Of a DNA stretch of 5,310 nucleotides, positions 1 to 5,310 are shown in pieces. Position numbers and translations under genes: made by a program. The notes beneath the pieces are model-generated. The model made no database searches, was not told where the DNA came from, and saw nothing but the letters and a program-made list of their open reading frames with translations. Every line of letters begins with the position of its first letter. Position 1 is the first letter of the stretch. The stretch comes from Lachnospiraceae bacterium (GTDB taxonomy: Bacteria > Bacillota > Clostridia > Lachnospirales > Lachnospiraceae). The stretch lies in NCBI GenBank assembly GCA_003488965.1, contig DNJW01000353.1, positions 1-5,310 of the forward strand, given 5' to 3'.

Positions 1-15
1 ATTGATAAAGAGTAA

Positions 16-21
16 TATAAT
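16..21 (+). promoter_or_regulatory. Possible -10 element of the promoter for the substrate-binding protein gene
   Basis: The hexamer TATAAT is a perfect match to the sigma-A -10 consensus and lies 53 bases before the first start codon, a reasonable distance for a leader promoter. The matching -35 box would lie just before base 1, outside the window, so it cannot be checked. A TTGATA at 2-7 resembles a -35 box but is only 8 bases away, too close to pair with this -10. In an AT-rich leader a chance TATAAT is possible, so confidence is limited. Confidence 0.35.
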
Positions 22-74
22 TCAGAAATGGACAGTTCTAAGCCATTTAGAAAATATTTTAGGAGGGAAAAATT

Positions 75-1319
75 ATGAAAAAGTTTCACAAAGTCATAAG
101 TGCTGTTATGGTTTCGGCAATGGCTGCATCATTGTTTGCAGGCTGCGGCAATGCGGATAACGGAACACAAGCAGCTGATTCTGCACCGGAAGCAGCAGCT
201 TCTGAAGAAAGTGCAGCGCCGGAAGCAGATGCTTCTGACAATACTGCATCTGCGTCAGGAACTTTTAAAATCGGAAGTATCGGCCCTATTACGGGAAGTG
301 CTGCCGTATATGGCTCTGCAGTACAGAATGCGGCACAGCTTGCAGTAGATGAAATCAACGCAGCAGGCGGCATCAATGGGGTGCAGATTGAGTTTAAATT
401 TGAAGATGATGAATGCGATGCCGAGAAATCCGTAAACGCATACAATACGTTAAAGGATTGGGGTATGCAGATGCTGATGGGTACTGTTACCAGCGGCTGC
501 AGTGTTGCTGTGGCAGAAAAGACAGCAGAAGACAATATGTTCCAGCTTACTCCTTCCGGTTCTTCCGTAGACTGTGTAAAGTATGACAATGCATTCCGTG
601 TATGCTTCTCAGATCCGAACCAAGGGTCGGCTTCCGCTTTGTACATCGGCGAAAATGCAATTGCTTCCAAAGTAGCTGTTATTTATGACAGCTCTGATAT
701 CTATTCTTCAGGAATTTATGAAAAGTTTGCAGCAGAAGCCGCTAACCAGCCTTTTGAAATCGTTTCTGCAGAAGCATTTACCGCAGATAATAAAACCGAT
801 TTCTCCGTACAGCTTCAGAAGGCAAAAGATGCAGGCGCTGAACTGGTATTTTTGCCTATCTACTATACGGAGGCGTCCCTGATTCTTTCCCAGGCATCTA
901 CTATGGGATATGCACCGATTTTCTTCGGATGCGACGGTCTGGACGGTATTTTGAACGTAGAGAATTTTGATACCTCTTTAGCGGAAGGCGTTATGCTTCT
1001 TACACCTTTTGCAGCAGATGCAGAAGATGAGCTTACAAAGAACTTTGTAACAGCATATAAAGAAAAATTCGGCGATACACCGAACCAGTTTGCGGCAGAT
1101 GCATATGATGCAATTTATGCGATTAAGGCGGCTGGGGAAAAAGCCGGAATTACACCTGACATGGATATGAGTGCAATATGCGAAGCCTTGAAGGGAGCAA
1201 TGACTGAAATCACTTTGGATGGTCTTACAGGCGTTGGAATGACATGGGATGCTTCCGGCGAACCGAACAAGGCTCCTAAAGCAGTTCAGATTACGGATGG
1301 TGTTTACAAAGCAATGTAA
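75..1319 (+). CDS. livJ: Branched-chain amino acid ABC transporter substrate-binding lipoprotein
   Basis: This is the extracytoplasmic receptor of the Liv importer; it is lipid-anchored outside the membrane and hands ligand to LivH/LivM. The 414-residue protein starts with a lipoprotein signal: basic MKK, hydrophobic stretch 7-22, and a lipobox ending LFAGC with Cys24 as the lipidated residue. Residues 25-62 are a low-complexity Ala/Ser/Glu/Asp linker. From about 64 on it reads as a type I periplasmic-binding fold (Peripla_BP_6 / LivJ-LivK family): IGPITGSAAVYG (69-80), then LAVDEINAAGGING (89-102), and the ligand-pocket-like segments TVTSGCS (137-143) and TPSGSS (159-164). The start is set by AGGAGG at 61-66, eight bases before ATG. 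It is first in the cluster and is followed by a stem-loop. Exact ligand specificity cannot be read from sequence; livJ is used by convention and livK would be equally valid. Confidence 0.93.
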   Translation: MKKFHKVISAVMVSAMAASLFAGCGNADNGTQAADSAPEAAASEESAAPEADASDNTASASGTFKIGSIGPITGSAAVYGSAVQNAAQLAVDEINAAGGINGVQIEFKFEDDECDAEKSVNAYNTLKDWGMQMLMGTVTSGCSVAVAEKTAEDNMFQLTPSGSSVDCVKYDNAFRVCFSDPNQGSASALYIGENAIASKVAVIYDSSDIYSSGIYEKFAAEAANQPFEIVSAEAFTADNKTDFSVQLQKAKDAGAELVFLPIYYTEASLILSQASTMGYAPIFFGCDGLDGILNVENFDTSLAEGVMLLTPFAADAEDELTKNFVTAYKEKFGDTPNQFAADAYDAIYAIKAAGEKAGITPDMDMSAICEALKGAMTEITLDGLTGVGMTWDASGEPNKAPKAVQITDGVYKAM

Positions 1320-1334
1320 TGGAAATGCAGCCGA

Positions 1335-1385
1335 AGAGGGATGCTTAAAAACTTTACTTAGGTAAAGTTTTTGCATCCCTTTCTT
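1335..1385 (+). terminator. Nested stem-loop after the substrate-binding protein gene (terminator or attenuator)
   Basis: The outer arms 1337-1344 (AGGGATGC) and 1373-1380 (GCATCCCT) pair perfectly and can be extended by two pairs, one of them G-U. After a TT bulge, the inner arms 1347-1357 (AAAAACTTTAC) and 1362-1372 (GTAAAGTTTTT) pair over 11 bp around a 4-base TTAG loop. The right arm is followed by TTCTT, an imperfect T-tract. The inner hairpin on its own is already followed by a run of T. The position 15 bases after the stop codon fits partial termination or protection of the mRNA 3' end. Either would raise binding-protein mRNA relative to the downstream genes. Which of the two it does is inference. 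Confidence 0.75.
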
Positions 1386-1412
1386 GATTATCAAGGAAAT
1401 TAATGCTATAAT
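1384..1412 (+). promoter_or_regulatory. Internal sigma-A type promoter in front of livH
   Basis: The -35 box TTGATT (1384-1389, four of six consensus bases) is separated by exactly 17 bases from a perfect -10 TATAAT (1407-1412). The -10 is preceded by TGC, giving an extended TGnTATAAT element. Transcription would start near 1419, leaving a leader of about 34 bases before the livH ATG. It begins where the stem-loop ends, so the permease and ATPase genes probably have their own transcript besides any read-through. This is predicted from sequence only. Confidence 0.65.
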
Positions 1413-1438
1413 TTAATCTCATAGTGTACAAATTAACG

Positions 1439-1444
1439 AAGAGG
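1439..1444 (+). promoter_or_regulatory. Ribosome binding site that decides the livH start
   Basis: AAGAGG, continuing as GAGGTG through 1446, is a good Shine-Dalgarno match placed 8 bases before the ATG at 1453. An in-frame GTG at 1444-1446 would give three extra residues (MFL) but overlaps this site itself and has no suitable site upstream. The ATG at 1453 is therefore preferred. Confidence 0.8.
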
Positions 1445-1452
1445 TGTTTCTT

Positions 1453-2337
1453 ATGAGTTTTATTTCTTACTTAATTAATGGTATCAGTCTTGGCAGCGTA
1501 TATGCAATTATTGCCTTGGGCTATACGATGGTATATGGTATTGCCAAGATGCTGAATTTTGCCCATGGAGATGTTATCATGGTAGGCGGTTTTGCTGTTT
1601 TTACTATAGTCAGCACATTAGGGCTTCCTCCCATTTTAGGTATTCTGGTTGCTGTAGTAATATGCACAGTTCTGGGCATGGTGATTGAACGGGTAGCATA
1701 CAAGCCGCTCCGTAATGCGGCGTCGCCGTTAGCAGTACTAATTACGGCAATCGGTATAAGCTATCTGCTTCAGAATGTGGCATTGCTCATTTTCGGTGCA
1801 AATACTAAATCCTTTACCTCCGTGGTTACCATAAGTCCTATAAAACTTGCGGACGGACAGCTGATAATATCCGGCGAGACAATTGTGACGATTATTGCCG
1901 GAATCGTTATTATGATCTGCCTGACCTTATTCGTTAATAAATCAAAGGCAGGGCAGGCAATGCTTGCTGTTTCGGAAGATAAAGGGGCAGCACAGCTGAT
2001 GGGCATCAATGTAAACGGAACGATTGCCCTTACTTTTGCCATCGGTTCGGCATTGGCTGCAGTAGCAGGTGTTTTGCTGTGCTCCGCTTATCCCTCGCTG
2101 ACACCTTATACCGGAGCTATGCCGGGAATCAAAGCGTTTGTGGCAGCCGTATTCGGAGGCATCGGTTCCATTCCCGGAGCAATGATAGGCGGTATCCTTT
2201 TAGGTATCATCGAAATTCTTGGAAAGGCGTATATTTCTTCGCAGATGGCAGATGCCATTGTCTTTGCGGTCCTGATTATTGTTCTTCTTGTCAAACCGAC
2301 GGGCATATTAGGAAAAAATATACAGGAAAAGGTGTAA
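1453..2337 (+). CDS. livH: Branched-chain amino acid ABC transporter permease LivH
   Basis: This is one of the two integral membrane subunits forming the amino acid channel; it pairs with LivM and rests on the LivG/LivF ATPases. With the ATG start it has 294 residues, close to the family norm of about 290-310. Family landmarks are visible: NGISLGSVYAIIALGYTMVYGI (9-30), the LNFAHGD motif (34-40), ERVAYKPLR (79-87), an EAA-like cytoplasmic coupling loop (about 163-188, ending AAQLMGI), and the glycine-rich GIKAFVAAVFGGIGSIPGAMIGG (225-247). Most of the chain is hydrophobic, consistent with about eight membrane helices. The start is chosen on the ribosome binding site at 1439-1444. It has its own predicted promoter in the preceding gap and lies 7 bases before livM. 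The family call is secure; substrate range within the family is not. Confidence 0.95.
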   Translation: MSFISYLINGISLGSVYAIIALGYTMVYGIAKMLNFAHGDVIMVGGFAVFTIVSTLGLPPILGILVAVVICTVLGMVIERVAYKPLRNAASPLAVLITAIGISYLLQNVALLIFGANTKSFTSVVTISPIKLADGQLIISGETIVTIIAGIVIMICLTLFVNKSKAGQAMLAVSEDKGAAQLMGINVNGTIALTFAIGSALAAVAGVLLCSAYPSLTPYTGAMPGIKAFVAAVFGGIGSIPGAMIGGILLGIIEILGKAYISSQMADAIVFAVLIIVLLVKPTGILGKNIQEKV

Positions 2338-2344
2338 AACTGCC

Positions 2345-3421
2345 ATGAAAAAAATGAAAATAGCAAAAACAACCAAAAATAATTTAATCACATATTCAAT
2401 GGTTTTGATAGCCTATATTCTGGTGCAGATTCTCCTTATCACAGGCCATATTTCCAGCCTGATGAGCGGACTGCTTGTTCCCCTTTGTATTTATGTGATG
2501 CTGGCCGTTTCCCTGAACCTGACGGTAGGTATTTTAGGGGAACTGAGCTTGGGGCATGCGGGTTTCATGTGTGTAGGTGCATTTTCCGGCGCATTTTTCT
2601 CGAAATGCATGGATGGTCTTATGCCGGACGGGATACGTTTTTTTATAGCGCTTCTTATTGGTGCGGCGGCGGCAGGGATATTCGGTATTTTAATAGGTAT
2701 TCCCGTTTTAAGGCTGAAAGGAGATTATCTTGCAATTGTCACCCTTGCTTTCGGGGAAATTATTAAAAATCTGGTAAATGTCCTTTATATCGGCAAAGAT
2801 AAAAACGGTTTTCATTTTTCCATGAAAGATTCCATTTCCCTGCATTTGGATGGGGAAGGGCAGGTTATCATTAACGGGGCGCAAGGCATTACAGGCACAC
2901 CTCATGACGCCAGTTTTACAGTAGGTATCTTGTTGATTTTTATCTCCCTCATAATTATTCTCAACCTGATTAATTCCAGGGACGGACGTGCCATTATGTC
3001 AATACGCGATAACCGTATTGCGGCGGAATCTACAGGAATAAATATTACAAAATATAAACTGATGGCATTTTCCATATCAGCTTCTATTGCCGGAGTTGCA
3101 GGAGTCCTTTATGCGCATAATTTATCCACTTTAACGGCTCTTCCTAAAAATTTCGGTTACAATATGTCCATTATGATTCTTGTATTTGTTGTTCTTGGAG
3201 GAATTGGCAATATAAGAGGTTCCATTATTTCTGCTGTTATTCTTACATTGCTTCCTGAGCTTTTAAGAGGGCTCAGCGATTACCGTATGCTGATTTATGC
3301 CATTGTACTTATTGTTATGATGCTTTTGAACTGGAGCCCGAAAGCTGTGGAATGGAAGGAAGGGCTGAAAGAAAAATATTTCTCCAGACTTCATTTCCGG
3401 AAAGAAAAGGAGGGTAGATAA
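2345..3421 (+). CDS. livM: Branched-chain amino acid ABC transporter permease LivM
   Basis: This is the second membrane subunit, partner of LivH. The 358-residue protein has a short basic N-terminus, a first hydrophobic helix (about 14-34) and then typical LivM segments: LNLTVGILGELSLGHAGF (57-74), RLKGDYLAIVTLAFGEIIK (123-141), an extracytoplasmic loop with GAQGITGTP (178-186), an EAA-like coupling loop (NSRDGRAIMSIRDNRIAAES, 210-229), and a late LGGIGNIRGS motif. It is shorter than the roughly 420-residue enterobacterial LivM, mainly because it lacks a long N-terminal extension; this length is usual in Gram-positive bacteria. The ribosome binding site AAGGTG (2329-2334) lies inside the end of livH, suggesting coupled translation. 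A second ATG at 2354 is possible but too far from that site. The last codons carry the livG ribosome binding site. Confidence 0.95.
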   Translation: MKKMKIAKTTKNNLITYSMVLIAYILVQILLITGHISSLMSGLLVPLCIYVMLAVSLNLTVGILGELSLGHAGFMCVGAFSGAFFSKCMDGLMPDGIRFFIALLIGAAAAGIFGILIGIPVLRLKGDYLAIVTLAFGEIIKNLVNVLYIGKDKNGFHFSMKDSISLHLDGEGQVIINGAQGITGTPHDASFTVGILLIFISLIIILNLINSRDGRAIMSIRDNRIAAESTGINITKYKLMAFSISASIAGVAGVLYAHNLSTLTALPKNFGYNMSIMILVFVVLGGIGNIRGSIISAVILTLLPELLRGLSDYRMLIYAIVLIVMMLLNWSPKAVEWKEGLKEKYFSRLHFRKEKEGR

Positions 3422-3422
3422 T

Positions 3423-4181
3423 ATGTCCTTACTTGAAGTTAAGAATTTAACCATTTCTTTTGGCGGGCTTCGGGCTGTTGACGATTTCAATATTGAAATA
3501 AAGAAAGGGCAGCTGTATGGACTGATTGGCCCTAACGGTGCCGGAAAAACAACCGTTTTTAATCTGCTGACAGGGGTTTATAAACCGGACGAAGGAATTA
3601 TCAGTCTGGACGGGCATAATATTACCGGTTTAAAAACGATTGAAATCAATAAGGCAGGAATTGCCAGAACATTCCAGAATATCCGGCTGTTTAAGGAACT
3701 GTCAGTGCTGGATAATGTAAAAGTTGGTCTTCATAACCATTATCATTATTCAACAATAGAAGGCATTCTCCGTCTTCCGAAATATTATAAAGTGGAAAAG
3801 GAAATGGATAAGAGGGCAATGGAGCTTTTAAAAGTATTTGAACTGGATGGGGAAGCCGATTACCTTGCATCCAATCTTCCTTACGGAAAACAGCGTAAAC
3901 TGGAAATTGCCCGTGCCTTGGCAACAGAACCGAAGCTGCTTTTGCTGGATGAACCGGCGGCCGGAATGAATCCTAATGAAACGGGAGAATTAATGGATAC
4001 TATCCGTTTTGTAAGAGACAATTTTGATATGACAATATTGCTGATTGAACATGATATGAAGCTTGTTTCCGGTATCTGTGAAGAATTAACCGTACTGAAC
4101 TTTGGACGTATCCTGACACAGGGCGAAACCGGCAGCGTCTTAAACAATCCGCAGGTAATTACTGCATATTTAGGAGAATAG
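3423..4181 (+). CDS. livG: Branched-chain amino acid ABC transporter ATP-binding protein LivG
   Basis: This is a cytoplasmic ATPase subunit that powers uptake together with LivF. The 252 residues show the full ABC order: aromatic A-loop region at F13 (SFGG), Walker A GPNGAGKT (36-43), Q-loop RTFQNIRLF with Q85, the LivG-type signature LPYGKQR (152-158) in place of LSGGQ, Walker B LLLLDEP with D176 and catalytic E177, AAGMNP D-loop, and the switch histidine H210 in LLIEHDM. The C-terminus NPQVITAYLGE matches the small C-terminal domain typical of branched-chain amino acid ATPases. The start lies 9 bases after AGGAGG (3408-3413), which sits within livM, and only one base separates the two genes, so translation is probably coupled. 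All catalytic residues are present. Lys156 in the signature is discussed in the findings. Confidence 0.96.
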   Translation: MSLLEVKNLTISFGGLRAVDDFNIEIKKGQLYGLIGPNGAGKTTVFNLLTGVYKPDEGIISLDGHNITGLKTIEINKAGIARTFQNIRLFKELSVLDNVKVGLHNHYHYSTIEGILRLPKYYKVEKEMDKRAMELLKVFELDGEADYLASNLPYGKQRKLEIARALATEPKLLLLDEPAAGMNPNETGELMDTIRFVRDNFDMTILLIEHDMKLVSGICEELTVLNFGRILTQGETGSVLNNPQVITAYLGE

Positions 4182-4194
4182 GGGGAAATAGAGA

Positions 4195-4911
4195 ATGGCT
4201 ATGCTTGAAATCAGGGATCTGGAAGTATACTATGGTATCATCCAGGCAATTAAAGGTATTTCCTTCGATGTAAATGAAGGCGAAGTAATTGCCCTTATCG
4301 GTTCTAACGGTGCCGGCAAGACAACAACGCTTCATACTATCACCGGTCTGCTGTCCGCTAAAGCAGGAACTATCACATTTGAAGGACAGGATATTACAAA
4401 AATTCCGGGATATAAAATCGTTTCCAAAGGAATGGCACATGTCCCGGAGGGCAGGAGAGTATTTGCCCAGCTTTCGGTTCTTCAAAATCTCCGTATGGGA
4501 GCTTATACCAGAAAAGACAAAAATGAAATAGAAGAAACATTGAAAAATGTTTACAAAAGATTTCCCCGTCTGGAAGAACGGCAAAATCAGATGGCCGGTA
4601 CATTAAGCGGCGGCGAACAGCAGATGCTGGCAATGGGAAGGGCGTTAATGTCCCATCCGAAAATTATTCTTATGGATGAGCCGTCCATGGGTTTATCCCC
4701 CATATTTGTAAACGAAATTTTTGATATTATTAAAGAAGTCAGCGCCGGGGGAACTACAGTCCTTCTTGTAGAACAGAATGCCAAAAAAGCTCTTTCTATT
4801 GCCGACAGAGCATATGTACTGGAAACGGGAAAAATCGTTTTGGAAGGCAAGGCCAGTGAGCTTTTGAATGACGACTCCATCAAAAAGGCATACCTTGGAG
4901 AAGGAAGGTAA
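4195..4911 (+). CDS. livF: Branched-chain amino acid ABC transporter ATP-binding protein LivF
   Basis: This is the second cytoplasmic ATPase, forming a heterodimer with LivG. Its 238 residues are the usual LivF length. Motifs in order are Y12-Y13-G14 (A-loop), Walker A GSNGAGKT (36-43), VPEGRRVF (83-90), where Glu replaces the Q-loop glutamine as is normal for LivF, signature LSGGEQQ (137-143), Walker B IILMDEP with D161 and E162, and LLVEQNA with Gln194 at the switch-histidine position, again as in E. coli LivF. It ends KKAYLGEGR. The gap after livG is 13 bases, and a G-rich site at 4182-4186 gives a spacing of 8 to the ATG at 4195. A second in-frame ATG at 4201 (M3) would be less well spaced. 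It is probably co-transcribed with the gene that follows. Confidence 0.96.
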   Translation: MAMLEIRDLEVYYGIIQAIKGISFDVNEGEVIALIGSNGAGKTTTLHTITGLLSAKAGTITFEGQDITKIPGYKIVSKGMAHVPEGRRVFAQLSVLQNLRMGAYTRKDKNEIEETLKNVYKRFPRLEERQNQMAGTLSGGEQQMLAMGRALMSHPKIILMDEPSMGLSPIFVNEIFDIIKEVSAGGTTVLLVEQNAKKALSIADRAYVLETGKIVLEGKASELLNDDSIKKAYLGEGR

Positions 4912-4939
4912 TCAAAACAGTAAGAAATGAGGTGGAAAT

Positions 4940-5310
4940 ATGGATAAGCAGATAGTGATTACAATTGCAAGACAATACGGAAGCGGAGGACGTACCATCG
5001 GCGAAATGCTGGCAGAGGATATCGGCATTCATTATTATGACAAAGAGCTACTGAAACTGGCATCGGAAGACAGCGGTATTAACGAAAGACTTTTTGTTAA
5101 TGCGGATGAAAAAATAAAGATGACAAAGCTGTTTAAAACAGTAAAAAATGTATATAACGGTCAGCTGATTCCTCCGGAAAGCGATAATTTTGTTTCTGAT
5201 AACAATTTATTTAATTATCAGGCAAAGGTGATTAAGCAGCTGGCGGAAGAAGAGTCATGTGTAATTATCGGACGCTGTGCAGATTATGTCCTAAAAGATT
5301 ATGACAATGT
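4940..5310 (+). CDS. Cytidylate kinase-like family protein, 5' part (cut by window edge)
   Basis: This reading frame is open to the right edge, giving 123 complete codons. The N-terminus IVITIARQYGSGGRTIGEML (5-24) followed by IGIHYYDKELL (28-38), and later CVIIGRCADYVL (107-118), is the pattern of the cytidylate kinase-like family (PF13189), distant relatives of CMP kinase with a P-loop NTPase fold. The P-loop equivalent reads GSGGRT (14-19), with Arg where classical kinases have Lys; this is common in the family, so it does not indicate decay. Start: ATG with GAGG at 4929-4932, seven bases upstream. It follows livF by 28 bases with no hairpin, so it is likely in the same operon. The substrate is not known for most members, and true CMP kinase activity should not be assumed. 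The C-terminal portion is not visible. Confidence 0.85.
   Translation, partial: MDKQIVITIARQYGSGGRTIGEMLAEDIGIHYYDKELLKLASEDSGINERLFVNADEKIKMTKLFKTVKNVYNGQLIPPESDNFVSDNNLFNYQAKVIKQLAEEESCVIIGRCADYVLKDYDN

Noticed and set aside
2..21. TTGATA (2-7) with TATAAT (16-21) as a complete promoter
   Set aside because: The spacer is only 8 bases, far below the 16-18 needed. At the proper distance from TTGATA the sequence (GAAATG) is a poor -10 box.
86..670. A 194-codon open frame on the minus strand inside the receptor gene
   Set aside because: It lies wholly opposite a well-supported gene, has an Ala/Ser-rich composition that mirrors the codons of the sense strand, shows no recognisable domain, and I see no ribosome binding site. 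It is a shadow frame.
978..1394. A 138-codon minus-strand frame spanning the receptor 3' end and the stem-loop
   Set aside because: It is Cys- and Phe-rich with no family resemblance, and it reads through the hairpin from opposite the internal promoter. This is best explained as antisense of the real gene.
1320..1452. A riboswitch or T-box leader in the gap before livH
   Set aside because: The gap contains only the nested hairpin, the small hairpin and the promoter. There is no T-box specifier or antiterminator sequence, and no riboswitch core that I recognise.
4159..4584. A 141-codon minus-strand frame over the livG/livF junction
   Set aside because: It is antisense to Walker A and neighbouring conserved LivF codons, with no domain pattern of its own.
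75..5310. A mobile or horizontally acquired segment, or an undescribed defence or accessory system
   Set aside because: There are no transposase or integrase fragments, flanking repeats or tRNA genes, and base composition and spacing style look uniform across all genes. The content is a conventional five-gene Liv importer plus a known kinase-like family.

Overview
The window is one co-directional gene cluster on the + strand encoding a complete branched-chain amino acid (HAAT/Liv family) ABC importer, followed by the 5' part of a cytidylate kinase-like P-loop protein that runs off the right edge. The moderate-to-low G+C, strong AGGAGG-type ribosome binding sites, one-to-few-base gene spacing and Gram-positive lipoprotein signal with an Ala/Ser/Glu/Asp-rich linker suggest a Clostridia member, plausibly Lachnospiraceae. 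This placement is inferred from style, not from a phylogenetic marker.

Layout: 1-74 is a leader with a TATAAT element, a strong ribosome binding site and AT-rich inverted repeats. 75-1319 encodes the substrate-binding lipoprotein. 1320-1452 is the only sizeable internal gap. It holds a nested stem-loop (terminator or attenuator) and, directly after it, a very good sigma-A type promoter (TTGATT, 17-bp spacer, TG-extended TATAAT). 1453-2337 (livH), 2345-3421 (livM), 3423-4181 (livG) and 4195-4911 (livF) are packed with gaps of 7, 1 and 13 bases. 4940-5310 is the partial cytidylate kinase-like gene, 28 bases after livF with no visible terminator between them.

How it works together: the lipoprotein captures the amino acid (probably Leu/Ile/Val or a related hydrophobic amino acid) at the outer face of the membrane. 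LivH and LivM form the membrane channel, and LivG and LivF hydrolyse ATP to drive uptake. The stem-loop plus second promoter should let the cell make the binding protein in different amounts from the permease/ATPase block. The role of the kinase-like protein in the operon is unknown.

I see no mobile element, CRISPR array, RNA gene or clearly new system. The most interesting parts are the 1320-1452 regulatory gap and the linked kinase-like gene.
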